DNA of 64,000 nt, from NCBI GenBank assembly GCA_051294375.1, contig CM119271.1, positions 12,701,039 to 12,765,038 on the forward strand, written 5' to 3'. This DNA is from Paraspadella gotoi. Lineage: Eukaryota; Chaetognatha. Within the stretch, counting starts at the first letter, position 1. The number at the start of each line of letters is the position of its first letter. The notes under the pieces are model-generated. The model ran no database searches. It was given only the letters and a program-made list of their open reading frames with translations, and was not told the DNA's origin. This document shows, one piece after another, positions 1 to 11,552 of this stretch. The position numbers were made by a program, and so were the translations under genes.

Positions 1-986
1 CTCAGCGCCGAGTTGGCCACGCCCAGGTGGTACAAGTTTTTCAGGGTCCACTCGTTGAGACAGGTGACGAGCTCTTCCACGGTCAACGATCGGAGATCCT
101 CGGCTGGAAGCGGACGATTGGGTCAATAATTAATTAATCGTTAATTAATTTTAATCGATCAAGTCTTTTCTACTGGTTACTTGATAATTATTAATTATTT
201 TTAATCGATAAAGTCTTTTCTACCCGTTCCTTGATAATTGTTAATTAATTTTAATCGATAAAGTCTTTTTTACCCGTTCCTTGATAATTGTTAATTAATT
301 TCAATCCATAAAGTCTTTTCTACCGGTTACTTGATAATTATTAATTAATTTTAATCAATAAAGTCTTTTCTACCGGTGAGTAGAACGACGTTGTGATGCT
401 TCAGGATTTCGAGTCCCCGAAGAGAGAGAACCGGCGAGTTTTTGACGACGACGTTTCTCAGTTTCGTTCGATGAGGATGAAAAAGTTGAAGGAGCGAATC
501 TGGACGAGCCAATTTGGAAGGTTCAATCGAAAAAAAAAAAGAATGAGCTTTTTGCGGACGCGATCGACGAACCTGTGAGTTTTCCGGAGACGCTCCATTG
601 TTCCAACAATTGATCAGCGATTCGACTGTGCAAAAAGACTTCGCCTGTAAAACAATGGGAAGGTCCATGCGAAATAATGATTGATGATGATGATTTGATT
701 TGATGCAATGATTTTTAATCAATATTTTCGAGCGATCGCCGAAAAATCATTCGATTGAGAGTCGTAAAGCGTGAATGAAAGAGACCGAGGTGATGATGAC
801 AAATATCACTTACTCATTAATAATTAGTAAATATTTATTATTTAGAATAATTAAATGCAGACCTTTGAACTCGCATTTACTGAGCGTGGGATCGTTGGGG
901 TCTTCCTTGACTTCGCAAACGGCGTCGACGTTTTCGCAGATGTAGGAGACGCACCGCTCTTGAAGTTTGTCCGGACTGTCGTACAT
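1..986 (-). CDS. ZYG11/ZER1-family protein, 5' exons (partial)
   Basis: This is the N-terminal part of a leucine-rich-repeat protein of the ZYG11B/ZER1 family, which in animals are substrate receptors of Cullin-2 ubiquitin ligases recognising N-terminal glycine degrons. Four exons join in frame: 863-986, 573-644, 374-499 and 1-103, the last running off the window. The start is the ATG at 986-984. The order is an N-terminal helical part (LQERCVSYICENV), then the segment GEVFLHSRIADQLLEQW, which resembles the ZER1 segment with PDIFLPSEICDRL, then LRR-like segments (LLQLFHPHRTKLRNVVV, VEELVTCLNEWTLKNLYHL). All junctions are GT-AG. The 3' 5' splice site of exon 3 lies in a 50-bp tandem repeat filling intron 3. 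Family assignment is from recalled similarity; ZYG11 and ZER1 cannot be separated on this much sequence. Confidence 0.72.
139..378. repeat. 50-bp tandem repeat in ZYG11/ZER1-like intron 3
   Basis: The motif aagtcttttctac begins at 161, 211, 261, 311 and 361, an exact 50-bp period. The unit is AT-rich with one GC-richer core. The last copy runs into the exon 3 boundary, so the real 5' splice site (- strand) lies in a repeat unit. Confidence 0.9.
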
Positions 987-1263
987 TTTTGTTCTTAGTT
1001 TAATCGTAATTTAAGAGGGGAAACGAACATGGCGAAAAACTCACTTTGTTAAAAATAAAAAAAAAAATAAAAAAAATAACAGACGCGGTAAAAAAAAGAC
1101 GAATCATAAATAGGGATGTAACGAAGGGCGATTTAAATATAACATAACTTGGGGGAAGTTGCTTTAGTCCTCAACTCCGCCCAATAAACGAAGGAACGGA
1201 AGAACAAACGAGGTAACGGACTGACGAATGTCAGTGACCAAGGAACTAAAGGAACTCACTCGA

Positions 1264-3295
1264 CTACTTCTTCCACGCGACCAAAGCGAAACACCGAGGC
1301 GACACGATGGGATCGAAGAGACGAATCAAACCCACGTCGGTCGTCCACTTCGACTCCAACAAATAAACGAATCTGTCCAAGAGGACGAGGCTTTCCACGA
1401 CGGGCGAGAGACAAGTTCGGAGTTGATGAAAGGCCAAGAGGCGATTGCGGAAGGGAAGGAATCCTTCCACGAAGGCTTCCAGTTCTTCGTCGGGCGGGAG
1501 GGTCGAGTCCAGAGTCTCGAGTCCCATCTTGAGGTAGTCTATGTCAGAGCGGCAACGCTTCGAGGCGTTCTTCAATAACTTCTTGCGTTGAGCGGGAAAA
1601 CCGTATTTGTCTGTGGGAGGAAAAAAAAAAGAAATTAAAAAATACGACTTGAAGTTACAAACAAAAAAACAATTGAAGAGAGCAAAGTATATCCTGTCAA
1701 ATCCTTTCCCTCTCACCTTGGATCAAAACGTCGAAAACTGCGCGGGAAAAGATCCGAGGATGTGGCCGACGCTTCGCCCGCCATATTCGATCCGGGGGCT
1801 GACTCGCCAACATCCGGGCGTTTTGACCCAAAACGAAGTCGCGACTTTTGAGAGCGTGGCTCATGGGGAAGTGAGGGGCGGACGAGGCGTTGGGGGAAGA
1901 AGGATCGAGAGTCAGAGGAAAATCGAAGGAGTCGGTTGTACGTTTCGGTCTGGCACAAGTTGAAAGGGATTTGATGAAATATATAATGAAATAATAATGA
2001 AATATGTATATAATTATATATATATTATTATTTTTTATGTTTTATACGTTGCATTATCTGTTTTGGATGTTTTCAAACTAAAACGAAACATCGGTGCAGC
2101 GGCAACGACCGACCCATGGAATTAAAATCCAAAAGTTCAGATGGGTCATTTGTGCCCGAGGCAAGTCATTCGCCTCCCAGCCCAAATGTCCGCGGTTCGA
2201 GCCAGGTGGCGGCCTCGCAATTATGTGGGACAGGGGGCGACAGCCGGAACCATAGCTGACTGCAACTAACCTTGTTAGCTTGTAATTACGCAACCCTCTC
2301 ACCCACCTTTCCTTCAACTTGTGATAACAACACCCGACGACGCAAAGACCCCGAATCCTCGGATGCCCTTCCACCAAACACTGCAAAGCGACGGACGAGA
2401 GGCCTCCGCATGCGTGGAGCGCTCCGATCACCGATCGCTTCGTCCCCGCCTTCTCGGAGATTTCGTCGAGGATGCGGGCGAGGTCGGCGGCGTCCTTAAC
2501 TTCCGCGCAAATCGATCGTCCGACGAGGTTCATTTCTTCTTCAGATTCTTCCTCGCTCTTTTCGATTTTCCCCACGAAATCTGGATTTTTGTCGATTCCG
2601 ACGACGACCGACCGACCAACGCTCTCCTCCAACGACTTCTCGACATCGAAGCGAACCCTTAGACGCTTCGTCAAGTGGCCCACGCCGCAACCGACGTCGA
2701 CGACGGCATCCGCAGAGGTGCGTCGCTTCAATCTCTCCACGCAGTCCGCCATCGCCGCCAGTTCGTGGGCCTTTTTGAAACTGAGGTCAGAGTCGAGTTG
2801 TCGTTGTTTTCCATCGGTTTTCGGTCGATTCGAGGTCTCGAACCCGGGATCTCCGATTCGAAAAACGGCGGCGTGCGACTCGATCAACGACGACGGACTT
2901 CGATCGCGAAGACTCGAGATGAACTTGAAAAGGTTGGGCGTCGGAGGCGACGACGCGGACGAGCCGCTCCGGGGATCGACGAGCATCTGGGTTAGAGAGA
3001 GAAAAGCCCCGCGCTCGGCCACGCCTTCCAACTCGTCCGTCAAGTCTTCGGGGATTCGTCTCCAGTGATCGCGGGTGAAGAAGTTGGCGGGACAGGCGTT
3101 CGCCAGCGGGAGAAGCGGAGAGAGGAAGTCGGCGAGATGATGGAGAATCTTCGTCGCCGACGAGAGTTTGATATGAGAAGATTCATCGTCGTCGTCGTTG
3201 TTGTTGTGATGAACGACGATGGACGAGACAGGAAAATCATTGGGGTTTTTAAGTTGGACGTGAAACAGACGACGAGACAAATGGCGATGGAACAT
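1264..3295 (-). CDS. METTL25: METTL25/RRNAD1-family methyltransferase-like protein
   Basis: This is a predicted SAM-dependent methyltransferase of the METTL25/METTL25B (RRNAD1) family. Three exons, 2307-3295, 1717-1949 and 1264-1610, sum to 1569 bases, an exact open frame of 522 residues, with GT-AG junctions. SAM motif I is seen near residues 199-208 (VVDVGCGVGHL), preceded by KKAHELAAMADCVERL. Downstream are GALHACGGLSSVALQCL and the GCCYHKL motif that marks the family, then FPMSHALKSR and the C-terminal signature VESLVLLDRFVYLLE with the end SPRCFALVAWKK. The residues before position 100 are poorly conserved, so the start at 3295 could be replaced by a later ATG. The substrate is not known from the sequence. 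METTL25 and METTL25B cannot be distinguished confidently. A tRNA-derived repeat sits in intron 1. The stop lies only about 280 bases upstream (in coordinates) of the next gene's start at 986. Confidence 0.88.
2095..2275 (+). repeat. SINE-like, tRNA-related element in METTL25 intron 1
   Basis: A GC-rich block in an otherwise AT-rich intron carries a B-box-like promoter sequence (cggttcgagccaggtgg). An A-box is not convincing, so this is a tentative call of a tRNA-derived SINE fragment. It does not obviously match the SINE units at 25 and 32 kb. Confidence 0.4.
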
Positions 3296-4883
3296 TAACC
3301 ACTTTTTACGTTGACATTGAAAATGAAATTGACAATCTCCGTCACGTTTATTTCTGCAGAGAAATTAAAGAAGGGACAAGATTGCTACAAATTAAAATAA
3401 AGATCAAAAGCAAATAAACAAAGAATAGAAAATGCGATTTTTAAAAGTTAAGATGTTACGGATCCTTTTTTTTTAAACCTGAGTAACGCAGGAAACTGAG
3501 AAACAGTGAGCAACAGCGACAGTTAGACCTATCGAAATTTTTCTCTTCCATAATCCGAAAATGAAAAGTATACAGAATAAAAATATTTACTTTTTGAAAC
3601 AAGACATATTTGATCCATATTCGCTGTCACAATTTTTTTTTCCTGGACCGATTACAACACGCCCGAAAGAAAATCTCCCAGTCGAGACACACAAATAGTA
3701 TTTATGCTGCAAGAGACGCAACGTCTCTTTGGTATCACCCGATACTGTGGTCACCGTGTAAAATACCTCGTATAAAAATCTTTTCAAATATGTGAGTCTT
3801 AATTCTATGGAATCTATGGGTCAATTTCATCAAAATCGTAAATTTTTGGTGTTTTGGGTAAAGACACAATTTTTTTTCTTCCTGGGCAATTTATCTAACA
3901 CGACCGTGAAAAAATTCGGGGGTAAGATACCGTGCTTATCAAAAGAATAGATGATAACTTATCGTAACTAAACCTTGCAACTAATCCATTGTCTTAACGG
4001 TTAATTAAACATTAATTTATTCTTCAGCTAAAATATTCCGAAATTAAAGTAATAATACCGAGACAAATGATAGTAGTTACTTTTTATTTCAAATTTATAA
4101 ATTGCAATCTACTAAGTCTATAATGCTGTAAATTTGATTAATTAAAAATGTTGACTTATCTTTTGGCTGGGAATTAACAATCCTACCCATCGTTTTCTTT
4201 CGATAATCTAAGCTACAAAGCCTTTAGAGAATTCCGTTGAATCAAAATCCATAGTTAATATAGTAAATAGGGCTAAGAAAGAAAATAAGCTGGAAAATAT
4301 ATCAATAAAATACATGGCACAATTAGTGGTAAACACTAAAATAAAATAAAAAAACTTCAGTAAAATTAAACAAAAAGAATGTAAATGATTCTAGAATCTT
4401 TTAAAAGTTGGATGTTTAAACCGCAGAATATAATCATTAATCAGCAAATGAATCACTAAGGCTGTAGGCATAAAACAACAACTATCTTTGTTTTTAATAT
4501 CAATTACTAGAAAGAGAAATTTCCCTTCCGTTCTATTGAAATGTTTTAGGCATGATTAAAGATATCATCAACTTTTTTTTTTTTTTGATCATGCGTCGTT
4601 CAACTTCGTAAATATTCCATTTAAAAAAACCATCGTCTAAAAAGTTTGTTCTACGAAATCGCAATCGTAAAATCCGGGAAATGTATCACTTTTATTACGA
4701 AAACCTAAGTACAACCGTACCTTGAGCATCCGAACTTGAGCATAATACCTTCAAAATACCAAATACAGTAATCAAAAGCGGTGGAAATACAAAAACCCAA
4801 AAGAGAGAGAAGACCAGGGAAGTCGATCTGCAGTTCGAATCGTCACTTCATATTTGGTTTTTCATTATTCCATTCCACCCAAA

Positions 4884-4916
<33 letters not shown>

Positions 4917-4991
4917 AACGAGTGACCAAAAATTCGAAACAAAAAAAAAGTCGGTAATGTTTTTGAATTTGTTTTTCTTTCCATCCTCGGG
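3296..4991. other. Intergenic region, no gene seen
   Basis: AT-rich spacer between the METTL25 start and the NAGK stop. It should hold the METTL25 promoter and the NAGK 3' UTR. Open frames at 3587-3795 are short and unlike any family I recognise. A 28-base A run lies near 4886-4914. No RNA gene or repeat family was recognised. Confidence 0.6.
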
Positions 4992-7534
4992 TCAAAGAGA
5001 AGTCATGATAAACTCGGTTCCACCCACGTCTTTCCTCGCGAATTGATATCGCTGCAAAGTCCGCGTGAATTGTCCGTGATCCAATTGAAAGCTGTAACCG
5101 GAAAGCCTGAAAAAAAGGAGAAAGAAAGGGAATCGATTGGGCGGCACTCCCACCGGCCCACCCAGACCAAGGAGAGGGTTTCTCTAACCTGGCGCCGTAA
5201 AGGCTGGCGCCGACGGCGGAGGTGTCCTCCACCAAGACCAGAGAGACGACGACTCGCTCCACTTCCGGGACTTTGGCCGAGAGAATTCTGGACGAGGCGC
5301 TGGAGCCCAAGGCCTCCTCGAAGCCGGACTTCATGAAACGCCAAGCCTTCCAGACGGAGCCAACGCAGGCGACGCGTAAACCTTTCGAACTGAGAGGATT
5401 TAATTTGAAGGGATTTATTTAGATTTGACAGGATGTACAATTGTACATAGTACATTGTACATAGTAGATCAAAAGCGCTAACCCTGAAAATAACGCCGGG
5501 TCGGTCTTTGGCAGAATGGCGAGGACGTGCCTGGCAAGCATGACGCCTGATATATAATATTAATTGAGTTATATTAAATTAAAATAAACTTTTTAATCAA
5601 ACGACGGAATCGTTAAGGCAGACGTCGGATTCACCCGCTTGATGAAAGACGGAGAGGCAGAGGGGGTCACCGACTTGCCCGCCGGATTGACCGCCGGATT
5701 GACCGCCGGATTGACCGCTAGCGTCGCCTGCGTCGCCACTCGGTTTCCGGCCTTGAATCCCGTTGTCTTGCGACGGGAGACAAGCGGAGGTGAGGACGCG
5801 ACAAAAGGACGCGATGGATTCCTGTAAGAAGAAAAAGGGGAAAAGGTCAATTTAATAAGTTGATAGATAAATGAGATAAATACTTACCTTTTTAAACTCG
5901 GTCCCGTACAACTGCTTGAGTATGTCTTCCTTTCTGGCGAGGTCGAAGTGCTTGAGGAAGAGACCCTTGGCGACGGCGTTGTCGACGCCCGACGCCTCGA
6001 GTCCGTCCTCTATGGCGAAGATGCGCCGAATCGCCTGTTGCGCGATCCAGAAGGCGCCGCCCTCGTCGCCGATCAGGTGGCCCCAGCCTGGGGGGGGGGA
6101 TATCAGGGGTTATTTTCGACCATAAAATCCGAAACGTAAGTTTTTAAAGCGGAGTAATTTATACTCGATTTCAAATGAAATTAAGTCGAAAACTGATTTA
6201 CATATTGTAGTATTTTTATGAAGTTATTATTTTTTGTTTTCTCTTATTTTAGCTTGACAACATGACATAATTTTGGTGAAATTAGCTATATCTAATATCT
6301 ACAAAATGAAGTTAATTCCAAGTCCATGTAAACCTCACATTAGAAATAATATCGACTCTCACTTTCCCACCCAAACTCATCTCTCTCACCGCCGCATCGA
6401 TGACGATCTCCGCCGGGATTCAAGAGCTCGCAATTGGATCCCGTCCCCGCGATGAGGACGACGCCGCCGTTCGGCGCCGCTGTATAGAGCGCGCCTGATT
6501 TGAAGGTGAGGGGTCTGAGAGCCAAGGACAAACCCAAGTAATCAAGTCAGCAATCGCATGGTCCCTCTCGGCATCGCTCCTTTGACTTCGGTCTGCTCGA
6601 AATCGATCTCTCGTCTCCTCTCTCTCTCTCTCTCTCACCTTCGCTATCTTTCTTTCTTTGCTCTCTCTCTAACACTTTCGACATCGATCTCAATATCACT
6701 GTCGCCATAACTTTCTCTAAATCGTTCTCTCATCATTTTTTCTCTCGCCATCTCTTTCCCTCACTCCCTCTCATTTCGACTGACCTAACGTATCCTCGCA
6801 CATGGCGATCGGCGCCGCGCATTCCTTGGGATAGATGTCGCTGAATCTCTTGAGATATGCGTCGTCGTCCGCGGGGTTGATGCCGCCGCCGCTGAGCGCC
6901 AGGCCGAGGCTCGCCACCGGCGCGGCGTGGTCCAACCCGGCGACGCGTTTGGCGTCAGTGAGAAGCGAATGGATTCGCTCGATGCTGCTTTCGACGCCCA
7001 TGGAGTAAGGGTTGCTGCCTTCGCCGTTCGCGCGCGACACCTGTGGGAGAATAACTCTCATTTTTTAAATTTTAATACCTGCAGTATTAATTTCATGTTC
7101 ATTGTACTTTGATCCCCATTAAAGACGAGAACGATATTTTCCCCGATTTAATACTTATGGGAAAGGTCCTTTTATTCAATTGAAATACACAGGAAGTTAA
7201 TTAACTACACGGTGAAAGAGTCTTGATTGAAAGCTTCGAGCATTTCGCCTAATTATTATCTTGTGAGTGGGATAAAGGCTTTAAAGTTTAAACGACCATG
7301 CTAATAGTAATAATAAAAAGTACAACAAGATTCACGATTCATGATAGCTTATATATTAAACTGATACTGGATAGTCAATAAAAATTGGAATTATTTTTTC
7401 GATTGAACGAATTCCATTAACAATCTGACCTCTTTCCCTTTGCCATCGAGCAGAATTGCGACAGTGTTGGTTCCGCCTCCTTCGATTCCAGCGTGGATGT
7501 CGAGCGCCTCGCCGCAGACGCCGGTGCCGCTCAT
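4992..7534 (-). CDS. NAGK: N-acetylglucosamine kinase
   Basis: This enzyme phosphorylates N-acetylglucosamine at C6 with ATP for amino-sugar salvage in the cytoplasm. Eight exons (7430-7534, 6785-7040, 6390-6494, 5888-6087, 5635-5821, 5483-5546, 5189-5389, 4992-5106) sum to 1233 bases, 410 residues, all GT-AG. The phosphate-binding motif [14 protein letters not shown] lies at residues 18-31. It is followed by [47 protein letters not shown] and [14 protein letters not shown], all typical of the BadF/BadG/NAGK fold. Human NAGK is about 344 residues. The excess comes mainly from exon 5, where a Gly/Ser/Gln stretch encoded by a 12-bp repeat is inserted between the helices ASFCRVL and VFHQAG, and from a changed C-terminus ([19 protein letters not shown] onward). 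The start at 7534 gives a short extension before the kinase core. Confidence 0.95.
5676..5720. repeat. 12-bp coding tandem repeat in NAGK exon 5
   Basis: The unit ccggattgaccg occurs about three times in a row in frame and encodes repeated Ser-Gly-Gly-Gln on the - strand. Confidence 0.85.
7205..7345 (+). repeat. Dispersed intronic repeat, copy 1 (NAGK intron 1)
   Basis: A stretch beginning gagtcttgattgaaag and containing attattatcttgtgag and accatgctaatag resembles segments at about 11920-12095, 51415-51545 and 52965-53110. All four are in introns and in the same orientation. It is probably a short non-autonomous mobile-element relic. Confidence 0.5.
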
Positions 7535-8983
7535 GACGAACCGAGAGTTCACACACACACACAAACGAAACGCACGCACAAAATCACAGGCGGAATTTCT
7601 CAATCACCGAGTGAGACGAGAATCTCTCATCGGGACGAAACTTTTTTTTTTTCGCGCTCAATTTCTATTCGCCGCAAAAGTTGAGTCGTGACATCGACTA
7701 CGAATGAATTTGTAGACGAGACGTTGGGTATGTGACGATTGGCGAGTGACGTACGTCAACGGACGAGAGTCAAAAAACTATAAAAAAAATGACTAACTTT
7801 CGTTTCTAGTTTTTTACTAGGGTTCCATAAAAAGCTTCAGACAGTCCAGCGAATTTCTCGAAGTCGCGAGCGAAAACAAAACAAAAATTCGAAGAAGGAT
7901 TTTCTTAGGGAGGAAATTGTTGGGCGATCGAAGAGGAACACTGAAGACAACAACAACAACAGCAAGAAGCGAGGCGTGGAAACAAACTTTTTTTCTCTTT
8001 TTCTTTGGACGAATTGACGATTTACTTTTTTTTTTGGGGGGGGGTTGGGCTATAAGTTCCCTTTACTTTAGATTACAAGTTTTTTGGTTGATCGGTTGAC
8101 AAAACAGGTCGGCATTGACGAGTGAACATTTGTAGAGAAAAGAAAACTAAAGGAAGGCGTACCACCCAAAACTTAAGGTTATCACAGTCGCAAGAAATTC
8201 GGGGAATACAAAAAAAAAGAACGCAAACGAAGACGACGACGATGATGATGATGACTAGCGAAGTCTTTCTTCCCTTCCGATTTTCAATTGTTCAACGTTA
8301 AATCAGTTTGTAATAATAACTAATTTAAATAGTTTTTTTTCCTAGAAGTTCTAACGCGGGATTAAACGGTAATACGCTATGCGAGATATATTTTTATTGA
8401 TCTGTAGCAGAAAAAAAAAACTAGAACATGTAAAAGGAACGAGCGATAAAACTCATTAATCAATTCTTGAAGCAGCAATAAAATAATTGCAATTTGAACG
8501 TCTACTAAAGAAGTAATAATTTGTTTGTTTTTTTTTTTTTTGAAAAAGAAAAATAACGGATGAAAAAAAAAAAAAGATTTAACGTCTTGAAACGAAAAAA
8601 AAAGTTGAAATTCGATTTTTTTCGGGATCGAGCGAACGAGACTCCGGTTAACTTCAGGAAATGATAAGTCGCGACCGGCGACTTGGGGCAAGACTAATTT
8701 TTTTGCGGGTTTCAAATTTCAGCGATTACAATAACAAAGTCTACAAATTATTCAAGTTTTACTAGGTTATAGAATAGAAACTTCAAGTTAAATTTCGTCT
8801 CGATCCCTCAATTCAAAAACGCATATTCAATTCTGGAAAAAAAATTAAAAGGGACGAAATCCAAGTTTCTTCTTCTCTCCTTCAATTGTCCGTCGAACCC
8901 TCCTCCACCCCCAGCCCGACCCCCCCAAACCCCCGTCAAACAGTCCAACGAATCCTTCCCTCCCTCGGCCCACGAACAAAGTT
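7535..8983. other. Intergenic region, no gene seen
   Basis: Spacer between the NAGK start and the PRPF39 stop, with many A or T homopolymers. It should contain the PRPF39 3' UTR and NAGK promoter. The longest frame (8377-8715, - strand) is Phe/Lys-rich translation of homopolymers and is not taken as a gene. Confidence 0.6.
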
Positions 8984-11508
8984 TCACTGCTGCTGATATC
9001 CTCCGTAGTTTCCGTACGATCCGTATCCGTATCCGCCGTAGCCCTGACCCCATTGGCCCTGACCCCACTGGCCCCATTGGCCCTGACTTTGACCCCAGGC
9101 CGCCGCCGCCGCCGCGGTGGCGTCCCACTGGGAGGCCGAAGTGGTGGGCGGGGCGGCGGCAGCCGCGGGCGTAGCGCCGTTAGATGCTGCTGCTGCGGCG
9201 GCTGCGGCGGCGACTGGGGCGGAGGCGGAGGAGGAAGAGGAGCGCTCGCGATGTTTCTTCGAATCGTCCCTGGAAAGTAATGATAATGTAAACTGATATA
9301 TCGTAAACTGCTATAATATGTAAATTAGATTTAGGAATTCGATCTTATTTGAAACGAATCACGAATTTCTCCTCAAAACACAGAGAGACGAAGATAATTC
9401 ATTTACATAAAATCTTCTGTAATTTATCAATAAAACAAATAAAAATAAAAAAAAGTTTCAACCTGTCGTCGGATCCTCGCTTCTTCGCCAAATTGGCGAC
9501 TAGGTTCTGATGCTCCTCGTGCATATGAAGAAGAGTCTCGATCTTTCCGCCTTGCTCCTCCAGGTATTCGAGCCGCCGCTGAAGAGGAGTTGGAGGAAGA
9601 GTTGGGGGGGGAAGTGGTTGAAGAGGATTTGGGGGGGGAAGTGGTTGAAGGAAGAGTTGAAGAGTCAAGATCAAAGCTTTCACTTACATGAGAAAACTGC
9701 AACTTTCTGTTGTCGTCCTTCTCGTTCTTGACGAGCTGTTCGAAGATCTTGAGGACGCGGGATTCGTTGACGACCTCGTTGCGCAGCTCGACGTCGAGGA
9801 GCTGCATCTGCAGGCGGACGTTCTCTGCAAGAGAGAAGTGAAATAAAGTCAATCATTCGTTGAAAAAAATGTGGCTGCGGTTTTAAATTTTAGTCCAGTG
9901 TCCTATTTACACTGTCCCCTTTTTAAAGGGTCTTTTCCAGTCTCTGTCCTAGACTTCGTCTGTTATGATCTTTGTCCTTTAATCTTCTCCTCCTCGTTCC
10001 TCACCTTTGTCCTTTTTGATGGCGTCCCTCAAGACTTCCCTCGCTCGTTCGTAGTTGTTCTCTTTGGACAAAAATCGGGCGAATTTGACGGAGAAAAAAT
10101 TGAAGGCGTCCGTGGATTTGGCGGAATCCAGAAGACATTGTTCGAAGGTCTCGACAACTGAGGGTGTACGGGTATGTATTATGTAAGACGAAGAGATGAA
10201 ATCTTAAAAATATAGTATTTCAATCTCATTTACATATTGAAGTAATTAATTTTAACTTTAGTTTTTTTTACAGGGTTTGATAATAGATATCATTTGTAGG
10301 GCATGGAAAGAAATAATAAAAAAAAAAAAGAATAGCCGGGTAATTTTAGCAACGTCATTCGTCCGATTATGATTCGTTTCCGAGGTAATGTCTTTGTTTC
10401 GTTGGGTCTCCTTCGAAACCCAGACAAATACCCACCTTTGACTTTGTCTCCCTTTCGACGATGAAGGCCGATGAGTCGCGTGGAGATGAGAAGGAGATCG
10501 GGAAACGCGTTTTGGATATTGTTCAAGATGGACGCCGCTTGCGCCGTGTTGCCTGCAAATCATGCAACGTAAATCATTTACAGACTCACGAAACATTTGA
10601 TCTTTAAAACTCCGGCCCGCCGCCCGGGACCCGCGGACTCGCCTTGGCTTTCCTCGAAGGCGGCCCACTCCATGTGGATGGTGGGTTTCCTCTGCAAGTG
10701 AATCCCGCACGCGCGTTGGTAGACGGACCGCGCGGCCTCGTCGCTGTGTTTTTTGAGGTAACCGATGTACCTGGGAAAGGGTGAAATTGTATCAATAAAA
10801 AATAATAATAAAAAAAAAAACAAGATTAATAATAAATAATATTAACAATTCCTGGCCGAAACTGACTTTTGCCAATACTCTTCGTAGAGTGCGCAGGCGA
10901 TGACGCAACGTTCGAAGAGGACGACGCTTCGTTCGAATCCTCCGTTGTCCACCTCGAAGTCCAGATATTCCTTCCAGTTCTTCAGCTGCGCCTTCTCGAG
11001 AGGCTTGACGTGGAAGTAGGGCCGCTTGATGCCCTCCTCGAAGGCCCAGCGTTTGGAGACTTCCAGCTCCGTGTTTTTGTATAAGGATTCCTTGGGGGGG
11101 GGGGGGAGAAAAGATTTTTTTAGAAAAATTAACAGTTTTATTCAAAATCGTTGAGGTTATGAAATTAGATTATTGATGGGATGGTTAAACCCCGATACAG
11201 TATTCAAAAACAATAATCGGATTTGAAGATAATTTATATTTGAAAAATGTAGGACTTGACGAAGATGACGTCAATAAGAAACATAATTTAACCCCGCGAG
11301 AGATGTCCTGAAGTGAAGAGTAATAAACGTATTTTCGATGAAATAAGAGAAGAGAAAAATTTCCGACTCGACGTCAAACAAATAAAAAAAAACAAAAAAA
11401 CCACAAANNNNNNNNNNTTAACCCCGCGAGAGACGTCCTCAAGAGTAATAAACGTATTTTCGATGAAATAAGAGAATAAGAGAAAAATTTCCGACTTGAC
11501 GTCAAACA

Positions 11509-11552
<44 letters not shown>

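Noticed and set aside
2078-2306. C-terminal extension of the METTL25 frame through the intron
   Set aside because: The family requires the FPMSHALKSR exon next; a good GT donor at 2306 and AG acceptor at 1950 restore it, and the extension is a SINE-like repeat.
8377-8715. 112-codon - strand frame downstream of PRPF39
   Set aside because: It is made of homopolymer-encoded Phe and Lys runs with no family similarity.
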